Below are positions 38,156-51,147 of a stretch of DNA of 64,000 nt, piece after piece. The stretch lies in the NCBI GenBank assembly GCA_022432975.1, contig CM039512.1, positions 34,903,730 to 34,967,729 of the forward strand, read 5' to 3'. Every line of letters starts with the position of its first letter. The stretch's first letter is position 1. Under the pieces are notes generated by a model. The model had not been told where the DNA came from. It saw only the letters and a program-made list of their open reading frames with translations, and did not search any database. Made by a program: the position numbers and the translations under genes. This stretch comes from Begonia masoniana (taxonomy: Eukaryota > Streptophyta > Magnoliopsida > Cucurbitales > Begoniaceae).

Positions 38156-39260
38156 TGCTCCAAACTACCCCCTTTTTACTTCCTAATTTGTCCCTCCATC
38201 CAATTGCTTGTTTGGTTGAACTTAGTTTGGTTTCTCCAACTTATCTCGTTATTTGACTAACTATTCGTTTTCTTCAAACTATGTGGTAAGTGAGAGGCAT
38301 TTCACGTTGGAATTTAAGAGAGAAAAAGGGAGGGTTGATTTGGAATTTTAAAAAAAATTGGTGGGATAATTTAAAAGAAAAATAAGTGGTTAGGTTAAAA
38401 TTGTGATTTCTTCTCTTCTTCCTTCATCTCCCACGCCATTTTCTCTCCTCCATAGCCGATCCTTCTCCTCCATTTTCTTCAATCCTTGCAAGGGTTTTGA
38501 GTAGTAATTTAAGTGGGTTTTGAGTTTGGTATGATTTATTGTTTATTTTAGGTGTTTTTAGGGTGTTTTGGTTGATTTTAGTTAGGGTTTGAAAACCCTC
38601 ATTTGGGAACTCCGAAAATTGTGTTTTTCTTGGCTAGTTTCTTCCTAATTGATAGTTTAAATCTTTAATTATGTCAGTTTAGGTTGTTTGTAGGATGAAA
38701 TTTGAGATTAGAAATGAGTTATGGAAAAACCAGTTTTTAGAGCAAAGGGTGCCGGTTCTGTTTTTGGATTTCGAATTGGCCATTTTGTTTGGATGGTTAA
38801 TTTTTTTATTTCATTGGATAGTAAACGTGTAGAGGTTTACAGATTGGGGTGGCACGTCAAAATTTGTTGAAAAACGAGTAAGTTATGGCCGTTTGAAGTT
38901 GGACACTAAAAATTGGTGGAAAAATCGGGTTTAGGGTTTAGAGTTTGAACTGGTTGGTATTGTTGTTAGTTTTGGTTAGAAAAGTTCTTAGGAATTTCTT
39001 AGAGTGTTTCTAAGCTATTTCTTTATATTTGTTAGGTTATCGAGCGAATGAATTGATTGGACGAAGTGAGGAATCGAGTGTCGAGCAATCAGGTAAGTAG
39101 AGGAATCTTTTCGTTGCATGTTTTCCAACCGGTTTCGAGGGTTCAAAAAACCCAAAAACTGAGTAAAAATTTCATCAAAAATTATTTTAAACGTCGTTTT
39201 AAACGTGGTATGAGTTAGCAAAGTAGCGTACCTAGCCGGGGCGGGTTCGGGGGCGTTACA
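38156..39260. repeat. End of element A LTR followed by a plus-strand gypsy LTR fragment
   Basis: The first part continues element A's LTR. From about 38300 to 39260 the sequence reads as a plus-strand LTR like element C's. It has a pyrimidine-rich leader, a 57-nt block (39036-39092) with AG before and GTAAGT after it, and the end GGGTTCGGGGGCGTTACA shared with C. Its 5' start and target duplication could not be found, and it lacks the long 3' half seen in C. Confidence 0.55.
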
Positions 39261-40100
39261 AGTTGAACTCCATGATGTAGGTTGGTTGCGGCAGTCAGGC
39301 ATATTTTGACCTGTGGGTGACGTCTCAAGGTTTAAATTACGATGTAAAGTTTTTTTTGGGATTTAATTTATGTATAGGTTTTGGGTTGATGTTTTAGAAC
39401 TTTTGTTTTGATAGTAGCCCTTTTGTAAAACATACTAAACTGTTTGGGCTTCTAGGTTTTTCATGGATACGCTTGGTTTTCAGATCGATTCATGTAGTTT
39501 GATTTCTTAAACTTCCGCCACGTTTTCTAACACATTTTAATTACGTTTTTGAGTCGTGTTTTTTAGGGTTTCGATGTGTTTTATGTTTAGAAGGGTGGCA
39601 AAAAGTTTTTGGTAAGTTTAATGTGAAGTGTAGGTGGTAGAAATGTGAAAATGTGAAAAAGAGTCGAAGTTGGCGAAGTGGAACGCGGGGTGCGCGCGGG
39701 GCGAGCGCACCAGCCGATCGCACCGATCGATCGGCACCTGCAGTGGAACGCAGGGGCGCATGGCAGGGAGTTTTCCGATCGATCACCCCCTGCGAGCGCT
39801 GTCTGGGCGACGCGCGCGCCGCGTGTCACGTGGCCCAATTTGAATTTTTTTCCAAATTTTCATTTTCAAATACGTTTCAATCCGACGTTTCGCTATACTT
39901 CCAAAACGTATTTTCCTAACATTTTCCCATGTATTTCAAATGATTTAAACGACCCAAAAATTGAGTCAACGTCTTACCGAAAACGACTCTAGGCTATGAT
40001 TTAGAGTTTTAAAAAGTCAAAAATTTTCACGTCTAAAACATCCAAGTCAAAGTCAATGTCAGGCACGTCCCGTGTCGGTCCTGCGGTCCGGGTCGTCACA
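39261..40100 (+). repeat. Element D 5' LTR, 3' part
   Basis: Ends GGGTCGTCACA directly before a primer site. The last 270 bp (39830-40100) match 46530-46800, the end of D's 3' LTR. The part before 39830, including a GC-rich CGATCGATCGG block (39670-39830), has no counterpart in the 3' LTR. Confidence 0.65.
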
Positions 40101-40104
40101 ATTA

Positions 40105-40116
40105 TGGTATCAGAGC
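40105..40116 (+). promoter_or_regulatory. Primer-binding site of element D
   Basis: TGGTATCAGAGC, four bases after the LTR end GTCACA, complementary to initiator tRNA-Met. Confidence 0.82.
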
Positions 40117-41804
40117 ACTAAGGTTTTAAAAAGGGTTTTGTAGACTGTTTGACTACATAATCCACTACGTGAGATCGCTCCATCGACTGTAAGTATGTTT
40201 ACGTTCATGTTCATGTAGGATTTAAAGTGATTTAATTGGATATTGCCTTGGTGTGAAATAAGTGTTTATTGTAATTTATTACTTTGTTATCATTTTTTTA
40301 TTAGATTATGAGTTTATAGGATTATTGTTGCTAAATAGTAGGTAGAAATTACTTAGAATTATTACTGTTATTTTCCCTTGGAGTGAAAGGATCTACTGGA
40401 TTAGAAAGTTCCTTTGGACAAAGATAAATTTAAGGGATATTTGTGCTAGCTCATGCATAAAATGATGACCTCTAATAATAAGATGACCATGGTACATATG
40501 TGTATACACTACATGGAAAAATTTACGAAGATATTGTCAGAATGTAAGATAGGTACAAACTAATGCTCCCGAGGTAACGAATAAGGTTATATGGTCAAGG
40601 ACTACTCGATGTAGTAAGGGAGCTGGACGAAAGTTTTTCCAAAGATTTGCTCTTATAGAATTTGGTGTCGCTTACCAATCTATGGGGATATTAGGTACGA
40701 CGTTATTTTAGAAATGGAATGATTGTTAGAAGACTTAAGGGAGAATGATTACAAGAGAAGCTAAGGGAAAGAAGGGTGTTGTAGCTTATATTATAATATA
40801 GTGAGACGACTTAAGGAGGGTGTGTGACGACCCCAACCCGATCAGGGCCGCCACGGACTTGCCGTGACATAACTATTACCTAAGCCCTTATATTTTCTCA
40901 TAAACTTTTTCATTTTTACTTAACACTTTAAAAGAAAACTAACTTAGACAATTGACCCACCTCTAACGACTTTTAGGGTCTAACTTTGACTTAAACATTT
41001 TGAGCGTAAAACATTTTGACTTTTAAAACATTTAGAACTAGACTAAAACCATTACTAACTTAAAACAATTAACACTTAAAGTAAGATCAATTAAAACAAA
41101 ACACTAATATAACCTATACTCAAGAAAACAAACTGCGTGGATCGCTCTAAAAATCGAGCGTATCCTTACCTGTTTTAAAAACGACCAAACAATTAAAAAT
41201 ACCCAAACAGTTTCAGTATATTCTCCAAAAATAAAGACTTCACATCTTAGACATTCCACTACCACATCATACATATCAAAGACTCTACTTTCATACGTTT
41301 TTCTATCAAATCATCCGATCCACATACTTAAACACTTTCATTCTCTTCCTAAATCAAAACAAATCAAGTCCTAAAACAAACATCGAGCATAAGCATTAAA
41401 TTTCCTAAAACATCACCAATGACATACATTAACAAATCATTCAAAATAGTACTACTTCAAACCTATATCCACTATAAAATTTCCTGAATATTAAACTTAA
41501 ATATACACCCTAAAATCCATCACCTTTCTAACCACAAAACTAACTCACATCCATTCAACATACATCATACATCATTCAAGCCATCGGATCATCAAGCCAA
41601 AACACACCCCGTCGCCACGAGCACCACCCATCGACCACCTTTTCCTTGTCATCATGAGGAACTCTTACCTTCACACCTGTCACCTACATCATACAATAAC
41701 TACATTAAGCCTAATGCTTAGTAAGGAGCGTGCTAAACATGACATTTCATATATATGCATGACTTTTATAAAACATTTTCGTTTCATTTCTTTTAAACTG
41801 TTTT

Positions 41805-41865
41805 CTTGCCCCGTAGTACATTCATGACTTGCCCTGTAGTACATTCATGACTTGCCCTGTAGTAC

Positions 41866-41938
<73 letters not shown>

Positions 41939-41962
41939 AATCATTCATCATTCATCATTCAT
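41805..41962. repeat. Minisatellite and heptamer microsatellite in solo LTR E
   Basis: Three copies of a 23-bp unit containing GTAGTACATTCATGAC (41805-41873) run into about 14 copies of the heptamer CATTCAT (41865-41962). One heptamer carries a substitution. Confidence 0.85.
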
Positions 41963-42047
41963 TGTCGTTCTTTACTTTCAACATTTTCATAAAACATGCT
42001 TGTAAATAGTTCGTATGCACTTTAGAAAACATGATGCATGAGAAGAC

Positions 42048-42114
42048 ATACACGTAAGGAAAACCTATCACATGAGCACTAACATACACGTAAGGAAAAC
42101 CTATCACATACGCA
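42048..42114. repeat. Short direct duplication in solo LTR E
   Basis: A 36-bp unit beginning ATACACGTAAGGAAAACC is present almost twice in tandem. Confidence 0.75.
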
Positions 42115-42267
42115 CTACAACATAACTAAGGCACTACTTAACTATCACTCTTTCCTTAACTACCCGTCTTCCACCAATCTCTACAATCACTCTCATCGAA
42201 ACAATCAACATTATCAACATTGTACGACGTAGGGCCTTAGTAGCCGGAAAGCCTAACGCTCACTTAC

Positions 42268-42312
42268 CTGGCGTCCGTAGTAAGCCGAGCACCGTCCAAA
42301 GGTCGTCTTCAC
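42268..42312 (-). other. Putative 45-nt LTR micro-exon (solo LTR E)
   Basis: On the minus strand, TGCTTTAG precedes and GTAAG follows a 45-nt block that resembles the element B block in its CGGACG...CAG end. Confidence 0.4.
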
Positions 42313-45300
42313 CTAAAGCATTTCACAATTAAAAGACATTAAAATCAATTCTAATTAAACTAATTTCAAACTTAAACTAATCTCCTAATTAAGGAAATTC
42401 TTTCCTAAAATTTCCATTTTCTCATTCGGGCATAACTAAACTCTCATTTTTGTGAAAACATCTTAAACTACTATTTCTAGCCTAGTCCAATTAAAACCTA
42501 ATTAAATGGCCACTAATTTGGGTTCGGTAAAAACCGACCTAAAACTTCGAACGCGCGTAACTTTCGCGTCGGTTATCAGAATCGAACGATTCCAGCGGCC
42601 ACGTACTCCTCTAATAACCTATTTTAATCTGCCAAGAGGAATTTTAAAACAAATAACCGGAGCTAGGTCAATTTAGGCAAAACCCGAATCTGCCCCTTTT
42701 TCCCAAAATTCCCCTTTTTGATTTTTCATCAAATTCCATCAATTTCTTCACCAATCTATTCTCCTAACATCCAATTAACATAAACTAACCTAAAATCGAA
42801 GTTTCCAATTAAGAAAACCCTAAGCCCTAATTCGGCCTCACTGTATTTTCGCCCAAATTGGGCATTCCGCGGCCAATCAACGATAGCCGGCCCAAGGGTT
42901 GGCAAACCCATGCCGGAAGTGACCGAAATTGGCCGGAGATCGGAGCTCAAACGAACTCGCCACTCACTGCCTTAAACCGAACCGAAAAAGGAGAAAACCG
43001 AGCTCACCTGGTCGGTTCGTGCGCGGAGTCAGGCCGGAGACTGGCCGTCGCCGTCGTCTGGCCGGAGGGCGTCGAAACGCCGGCGGTTTTGGTCGGAGAT
43101 CGACGCTCGTCGCCGCTCTCCCCTGCGAGCTTCGCTCTCCTTCGGCGTCGAGCTCGAACAAACAACAGAAATCGTTTCTGTTGTTTGTTTTGTTTTTATT
43201 ATAATTATAATAATAATAATAATTATTATTATAATTATAATTATAATAAACTACAACTATTTCTTTAATTAGTCTATCGATTCGGTCTCTTTGCAATTTC
43301 CTTATTTCTCCAAATATTCCAATTTAATCTTAGAGTTCTAACAAAACTCACCGTTTCCAAAACGGACTTATTTTGCTATTTTTTTTTTTACGAATTGACA
43401 TACTAAAAGGCTAAAACGGGAACCTTAGCATTACCCTTCTCGATTTGAGTTTCCAAAATTTCACTTATTCTTCTACAAATCCCCATAAATTCCTAGGGTC
43501 CTAATAAAACTATCCGCTCGCAAAACGGACCTAATTTACTTATTTACGAAAATAGCCTTGGAGCGGAAACCCGAAAACTCGGGTGTTACAGGGTGAAGTA
43601 GTTATCTCATAATTTGTCTTTTGTTGAAGCCAAAAGTACTCCATATAAAACTAAGTAGCTAATATTGGGGATCTTTATAAGAAAGTGGACAGTTAGGGTT
43701 AATCTTTACTCAAGAGGATAGACCTTAGGGGATAGGAGACATAAGACAAAAGTGCATGCTCGTGTATGGGAGATTAATGACAAAACGTTTACTACCGAGG
43801 AAATATCGACTAAGGGATCTGGTTTATAAATTTTTGAAGACATAGGTCATTAAAAGTGTATATCCTAGTAGGTGTATGGTCGACCAGAGAAGAGTTGAAA
43901 ATCCTGCATTCAAATGTTAATTGGGTTGAAATGATAACCATTAGGGGAAGTGCGTGAGTTACTTTTTGGTGCGATAAGGGCGAGAGTGCAGTAAGCTAAA
44001 TACAGGACGATGTAGACCTTATAAGGAGAGGGTTATGCATCATGATGAGTAACCTAATGTGCTGCTTGATTAGATAATATGGAGCAAAAACATAATGGTT
44101 AGGAATAACTTAAAAACATAGATGCATTAACTAATCAGAGAAAAGTTTAGTACCTCAAAATAAAAGTCATGTTTAGAGGTTAAGAGTTATGTGTGCAATG
44201 TTAGAAGGTATGGTGAATCAACAAGATATGGGGAAAAAAGAGAATTGTTAGATAAGAGGGAAGGATAAAATTTGAGGTTTAATTCATAAGCATTTAGTGG
44301 TGTGCGATTTGAGAAAATATAGGAATTTTGAATGAGAGGAATGGGAACTTGCATGAAAAACATTCTAGTGCATTAAGAATAAGGTTAAGTTAGAAAATTT
44401 CAAAGGTTAGACTCGTACGTAAGGAAGTCAAAGCCGATGAATAAATAAATGGCTAGGGTTAGAGTTGATGAACATAAGTGTATGATGTAAATTAGAATTC
44501 GAGTGCTATTAGATCATTAGACAATTGTCAATCCAGACGACGACATTAAGAAGCTTAGGCACAACTCAGGATGTAGTTGATGAAAATCGTTGATCGAGGA
44601 ATGTTGAGACTAGCTTAAATAGGAGGTTTAGGAAATTTTTGACTCGTAATTTACGTCGTAGTGTTTATGCACCATTTAAGGTATTGGGTGAATAGTTTAT
44701 GAATTAGTTTAGACCTAAGAGTTTGATAGTGTTTGGTGATCACCGAGGTAAAAGTTAGACAAACCGAGCGTAAGCGTAATTATGGGAACTTCGAGTTTAC
44801 TTTGAAATTGTAATGGATAGATTTAAGTATTGAAAGCCTTGAGTATAATGATTGTATTAGAATGACTAATGAAATGCCATGATTGCCCAAGGTGAGAAGG
44901 TGTAAGAGATGAGAGTGATGAATTAGAAATGGGATGGCAGTGTAAAGAATAAATTGAAATGGAGAAATTCAGGTAAGAAGGTTACTTATTAAGTCGTTAG
45001 TGTTACGCGATTGAGGAAGCTTTGAAGGCTTGAAGTGGATTGCACGTTTCTGATAGACACGAAATTAGGAAAGTGAGGAACTGAATGAACTCAATTCGAA
45101 GAAAAAACTGGAGTTGAAATTTAGTTAGAGGGATTTGAGAGTTTAAGTAATGATTGATTTAGTTGAAGTCAACGGACGTATGAGCAATTGAGCTATAAAG
45201 TGCATAGTTGGAGGATTTAAAACCTTGGATATGTAGAAATTGTCATTACCCGATAGGTGATTAAGGCCAAATTAGATGAGTTAGAAAGTTTAATTTATGG

Positions 45301-45689
45301 ATGATTAAGTGGAGACCAATGCATACGTGAATTATTAAGTGCCTATATACGGTTGGGTTATTTGATTGAATACTTAGGAATTTGATGGTACTCGATGCAT
45401 AATCAAGGACATTTGAGTCCAATTAAGAGTAGGGAATGTGGTGATGAGGCTAATTATGGAGCAATTGATTTTAGGAGTTTTATCATAGAGCCATAGAGAT
45501 TGATCCCAAGTATAGATGAAATCAAAGTTCTTAAATGGAGATTTGAATTTTGAAGTGGACAAATGGTATGGACTCGAAGAGTGCAGAATGATCATAGGTT
45601 GAGGAATGAAGCCATAAGGTAAGTAGCGTTAATGTCGAACTTTAAGCTAAGCAAATTTTGGGGACAAAATTCTATTAACGTGGGTAGGA

Positions 45690-46800
45690 TGTAACACCCG
45701 ACATTTTTCAGCCATGTAACCGCCCCTAAATCTATTGGAATGGAAGAGATTCGCTATTAATGTAATAAATATTTTTGTTGTAATTGGGATGTTGAGAATT
45801 TTAAGGGTTTAAGAAAAATGGAACGGAAGGAGAAAGTCAAACCGCCCAGAATTTTGGTATTCTGTTTATTAAGGTTAAATTTGTAAATATAGTAAATTAA
45901 GTTCGTTTTGCGAATAAGAAGTTTTGTTAGAACCCTAGGAAATAATTGAAATATTTGGAGCAATAAGAAAATTTCGGAGAATCTAAATCGATAGGCTAAA
46001 TAACGAAATAGGTGGAACATTAGGGTAAGGGGCAAAGAGGTAATTTTGAGTTAATACTATTTTATAAAACCCAAAATTTCCCCCTCCCCCCTTCTTCATT
46101 TACGGTTCTCCTCTAGAGAACATTTCCCCCCTCCCCATTTTGGCGATTCCTCCCTCTCCCGACGCTCTCTCCTCACGCGGCCGATTCTCCTCCAAACTCC
46201 GGCGATTTTCTTTCTCCATTTTCTTCTACAATCAAGCCCTATGTAAGTTTCGTGTAATCTAGACGGTTTAGTTCTGATTTTTAGGGTCGAAAATGGTTGG
46301 GGTTTACCGATTTAGGGTTGAGAAATTATAGGTTTATGTTAGAAATTGTTAGATTTACTGTATTTATGACCTTTGATAATATATTAAGAGTTTTCATCGA
46401 TAGTTAGGTTGAAATCGGTGGTTGAACAATATAAATACCGTTAATGTTAGCTTAGAGAATTTGTGAGCGCAAAGTGCTCGGTAAAATGCCTGAATGAGAT
46501 AATTTGAGATTTTTAGAATTTTCGTTTAACAGTGGACCAATTTGAATTTTTTCTAAATTTTTGTTTTCAAACACGTTTCAATCCGACGTTTCGCGATACT
46601 TCCAAAACGTATTTTTTGAACGTTTTCCCACATATTTCAAACTATTTAAACGACCTAAAAACCGAGTCAATGTCTTACCGAAAACGACCATAGGCTCCGA
46701 TTTAGAGTTTTAAAAAGTCAAAAATTTTCACGTCCAAAATGTCCAAGTCAAAGTCAACGTCAGGTCACGTCCCGTGTCGGCCTGCGGTCTGGGTCGTCAC
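45690..46800 (+). repeat. Element D 3' LTR
   Basis: Starts TGTAACACCCGAC directly after a PPT-like GTGGGTAGGA and ends GGGTCGTCAC. Only its last 270 bp match the 5' LTR. The start resembles other gypsy LTRs here. Confidence 0.65.
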
Positions 46801-47300
46801 TCCATGTAACTATGAAATTTGGGGGCAGCAAAATTAACTATGCTTTATCTCTATCCATTAAAGAGAAAGGGAAAGTCTCGGTCACAATGCATCTTAAAAA
46901 ATGCCCTCTATTTTGAATGAATGATAATTCCATAAATTGCTTTAGATGTATATAACTATAGCTAATTCACTGAATTGACCTACAATTTTCAACATTTGAA
47001 ACATAAGAGATTTAAGTTCAAATTCTGCAACTTTGATATTCGATCATGCAATCCAAGGGTTTAATCCATGGATAATTGGAATAGCATAATCTTGGATTAC
47101 TCTATTTATGTCATCCATATTTAACCCTTGAAATAAAAAAAACTATTAACTTTACCCCTCTCTCTCTCTCAACCCATTTGATTTTCTTTTCTAACATTTC
47201 AATCACCATAAGACATTATCATCTTCTTAAAAAATCTCTTTATCCAACAAATAGAAAATTCTAAAAACTTTATCTACCAGGAACTCGCTTCCAACCTTCT
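46801..47300. other. AT-rich spacer with no recognised feature
   Basis: No ORF, RNA gene or repeat end was identified on either strand. Confidence 0.5.
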
Positions 47301-49650
47301 ATCTTTCTCTAAAATACATTTTATGTCACAACTTGGAGGTGAATCTAGACAAAAATGCTGAGTCAAATAACCTAATCGCCCAACCCAATGTTCAGTTTAT
47401 AACATAAGACTTATACACAATTGAGACCTAAAACTCAAGAAACAAGCCAAAGTCAACATAGCAATCACATAAAATAAAATAGTGAAATACACAATTTAAT
47501 TTACAAGTTATGTCGCGCAAGAAATAAAGCATCAAACACCTGGTAATTTAACATGCAAAAATAAGAGAATAATTAAATTAATAAGTCGGGAAAGAAGTAA
47601 ACACTTGAGGAAAAATGGAAACTCAGAGTTATCTTCACCAGGATCACTACTCCCAACTGCCTCGATCCTTACCTAAGAGAGAAAATGGTCGTTTGGGGTG
47701 ATTGATTAACTCAGTAAGAAGTTTATACTAAATGCAACACATGTAAAAAAAATTATCTTCCATTTCAAAAAAATGATCGAACTTCAAATACTATGCATAA
47801 GTTTATAATTGTTAATAGCTCTTTCTTTTCTTCAAAACAAGTTTCTCAAGCCATATGAGAATTCTCAATCATGAAAATCCTTTTTACCACTAAAAGTGGG
47901 CTCCACGTGCTATCTGTAGGACAGATACCAAAACATGGCTACATACTAGGTAGTTATAGTAAAATAAGCTTCTACCATTTTTCGTTGAAGATAGTAAAAG
48001 TGAAAAAAGAGTGTCACTCAAGAACCTTGCCAATACACTACTAGAGAAAGGTGGCAATCCGAAGATCCAGCAGCACCTCATCAATCTGTAAAGAATAAAA
48101 GTGACAATGATCCGAAGATGCAGCATCATCACACGGGTTGTCGGCGAACAATGGTCAGCGACAACACAACCCGTAAAATCGTAATCAACAAATATACTAT
48201 GATAAGGTTTAGGGATTCAAAATGCAAGGAGCATGTCATCACCGCCTTATTACCCATTTTTGCAACGTGCAAAGCAAACATCTTCACACAATAGAAAATA
48301 TATTTGATAGTCTCATGATGCTTTGATACTGAAACTGGTCAAAGCATTAAGATGATTCATCTTTTAGTATATAACACAATAAAAAATGAAATCTCATGTA
48401 TCAATTATAAACGTGTAAAACATTCATACATCTAACTCAAAACTAACGTTCTGTCAACCAGACTTCGTTAAGTTTTCCATAGGTGACAACTCACCAAAAT
48501 AAAATTTTGAATAGTATACAATGCATTTCAAAGAGTATAAAATCTCTATGTCAATGACAACAACAGCCTTACTGTCCAACAGAGAAGTGCTATCGGAGAC
48601 AAATTTTGAATTTGAAAGCATTGTCAAAACTAAAAATAAAACCGACATCAAAAGAATCTCAATCAAAACACTAAGGATAGGGATGAGTCCTATACTAGAA
48701 CTAAGAACCCAAGCTGAAAGGAAACTACAAATGGTCGTATGCTTTAAATATATCACTATGCAGCGTTCAAACTTTTCAGGGGTGGATCTTTTAGGGAAAA
48801 GGTTGACCCTTGCTCACCGTTATTTGAACAAAGGTTGATTGGCAGTCACGAATCGACAACTTTGAGCAACGGTCTACCCTTATTCTGCTCTATTTTAGCA
48901 GGGGTTGACCATTTAGGGCAGCAGTTAACTGGACAAGTTGACCATTCAAGTGTTAACCGACCTCTCAAAAGGTCGACGCTTCAAAGGGTCAACCATCCTC
49001 TCAAAGAGGTTGATACCTTCACTTTTATAGCGGTCATAATGACTAAAACTCGCCCTATTTCTACTAATTCTTACCTCAATCGGTTTAGAACTTTGCACAC
49101 AACATTAATATACCAAAATATTTCAGAAACAACCAAAGGATTCAAGTTTCCAAACTCGAACCTAAAACAAACATTAAAATAAACTTTTTAACGTTAAAAC
49201 AGAGTTTAGAAACGCTTACGCTCGAAGATCTATGCCCAAAAATTGAAGGGAACCACCCTAAAAACTCCAATCAAACAGAAAGCTACTCCCGCACTCTCTT
49301 GGACATCTCTCTCGCGCGGCATAGCCAAATAGAAGGAAAAAAGGTTTCTTTACCATTTAAAAAAATATATTCTTTAATAATAATTATATATATATATATA
49401 GCATAAAAATTTTCTTATTTGTTGAAAATGCGAACATTATCCAAACTTTACCCGATAAAATTTTCTAATTACACAACATTATTTTCTTGGATTTTTAACT
49501 ATGCACTAACTCATAAGCTTTATCGATTTGACCAATTGACTGAAAGATCTTACGTGGCCTAAGATTAACAAATCACAACAATATGTGTTAACGCAAAATA
49601 TCTTTATCACGAATAATACAAAAAAATTACTCATAAATAATTAATATTAA
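47300..49650 (-). repeat. Degenerate LTR-like sequence (approximate limits)
   Basis: On the plus strand the order CTTACCTAAGAGAG, AACTCAGTAAGAAG (47711), then CTTACGCTCGAAG (49214) and TTTCTTTACCATTTAAAAAA resembles a reversed gypsy LTR. No termini or target duplication were found, and the CCTACACCATA stem is absent. A cluster of GTTGACC/GGTCAAC motifs lies at 48780-49020. Short ORFs within it resemble nothing known. Confidence 0.35.
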
Positions 49651-50250
49651 AATCGCGGTTTTTACCTTCTCAATGTGAAAAAACATATAAAAAACTTTCT
49701 CTGTAAAGAGCATTCACAATTGGAGCCATCAGAAGCACTCAAACACCTCTGATCTTTCTTCGTTCCTTTGTAATTATGTTAAATAGAAACAATAAAAATC
49801 TTCTTATGGCGAACAAAGGCTGCAGTTGCCAAAAAGCAAAACGTTAAGATGCAGAAGTGCCCAACTCAAAAACCCAAAATCTCTATCCAAGATCAAAATC
49901 CAACGAATCTTCTTCTAGGTTGCCCGAAAGAAATGGTGGCTTCTCCATTAAAGACGAAAAATCTATTATGGTTTCTTTAATTTGCTAAACTTTACACTGG
50001 TCGAATTGCAAAGCACTTTCTCATCTGCGAGTTTCTATAGAGTCATTCAATATCGGTATAACTGGGACATGTTAGCCTATCGAACAATAAACTTTCTGAG
50101 TCACTACCACCCACTATCAAAAACTTCTCCAGCATTCAAAAACTTATTCTTTATGGAAATAACTTTCTTGGTCTAATACCGTTAGAATCATAAACTTCTC
50201 TGACCTAATAACTTCTTCGATAGCAAAACTAGTTCTTTGGTTCCATTGCA
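49650..50250. other. AT-rich spacer with no recognised feature
   Basis: No coding or repeat feature could be supported. Confidence 0.4.
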
Positions 50251-50541
50251 CTAGAGATAAGTCAATGCAAGCTTATACAAATCAAGGTGCAACCAAGCTC
50301 AAGTGCAAGAACAATGTATGATGACCCGAATGGACACGTATAAGGAGGAACCACTCAGTGCTCTGCAAATCCCGAGTGGGACTTGGGCCGGAGGATGACA
50401 TGCTGGGTTAAAACTCTGTGGATCCCGGGTTGGACTTGGGCCAGAGGGTTCGGTCGTAAAAAGGGGGTCGTCACAATCCCATATCGCTTGGGGAAGTATG
50501 TGGAAACGAAATATATGTAAAGAGACCCTCCCAAGATAGTA

Positions 50542-50660
50542 AGACGCGTTTTGTAGCACAATTGACAACGGATCCCATAAGAACTCCGAAGTGAAAAGTG
50601 CTTCGGCGAGAGTAGTACCAGATTAGGTGACCGACTAGGAAGTCTTCGCCAAACAAAGCC
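50542..50660 (+). other. 5S rRNA-like block in Cassandra left LTR
   Basis: Matches plant 5S rRNA along about 118 bp, including GGATCCCATAAGAACTCCG, TGCTTCGGCGAGAGTAGTAC (A-box/IE region) and AGGTGACC (C-box). It has many substitutions and is not a 5S gene. In Cassandra the block is thought to act as an internal Pol III-type promoter. Confidence 0.9.
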
Positions 50661-50736
50661 GTGAAGGGAGGATATTGGGCTGTGGCCCAATCCCTAGAGC
50701 GGACAATATCTTGCTGGGAAAATGGGTCGTTACAAA

Positions 50737-50749
50737 TGGTATCAGAGCC
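50737..50749 (+). promoter_or_regulatory. Primer-binding site of the Cassandra element
   Basis: TGGTATCAGAGCC two bases after the left LTR, complementary to initiator tRNA-Met. Confidence 0.9.
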
Positions 50750-51028
50750 TGTACCTAACTGAAAATGTGGCCAACGAGGACGTTGGGCCCCGAGGGAGGG
50801 TGATTGTGATAACCCGAATGGACACGTATGAGGAGGAATCACCCAATGCTCCTCGAATCCCGAGTGGGACTTGGCCCGAAGGGTGACGTGCTGGGTTAAA
50901 ACTCCACGGATCCCGGGTTGGACTTGGGCCGAAGGGTTCGGTCGTAAAAAGGGGGTCGTCATAATCTCATATCGCTTGGGGAAGTATGTGGAAATGAAAC
51001 ATATGTAAAGAGACCCTCCCAAGATAGT

Positions 51029-51147
51029 AAAACGTGTTTTGGAGCACAATTGATAACGGATCCCATAAGAACTTCGAAGTTAAAAGTGCTTCGGCGAGAG
51101 TAGTACCAGGTTGGGTGACCGATTGGGAAGTCTTCGCCAAACAAATC
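51029..51147 (+). other. 5S rRNA-like block in Cassandra right LTR
   Basis: Same as the left block but closer to true 5S in the C-box (GGTTGGGTGACCGATTGGGA). Confidence 0.9.

Larger units (their letters stand above)
40823..43590 (-). mobile_element. Solo LTR E
   Basis: Starts TGTGACGACCCC, ends CGGGTGTTACA and is flanked by TSD GGGTG (40818-40822 and 43591-43595). There is no primer site or internal region. The segment at 42480-43260 is a divergent reverse complement of element C's LTR, so it belongs to the same LTR group in minus orientation. It contains the micro-exon block 42268-42312 and the stem pair 41683-41694/42222-42233. Confidence 0.9.
40117..45689 (+). other. Element D interior, non-coding, split by solo LTR E
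   Basis: Two pieces, 40117-40822 and 43596-45689, together about 2.8 kb, close to element C's interior. No ORF or domain is recognisable. It ends with GGGGACAAAATTC and GTGGGTAGGA before the 3' LTR, like the end of element C's interior. Confidence 0.6.

Noticed and set aside
39541..39992. Overlapping ORFs in the GC-rich block of element D
   Set aside because: Several frames on both strands are open because of GC content; no domain is seen and the block is LTR sequence.
47890..49182. Short ORFs at 47890-49182 as host genes
   Set aside because: No recognisable domain, poor coding character, and they lie within LTR-like degenerate sequence.
50542..51147. Functional 5S rRNA genes
   Set aside because: Too many substitutions, and the location inside paired LTRs with TRIM features shows Cassandra.
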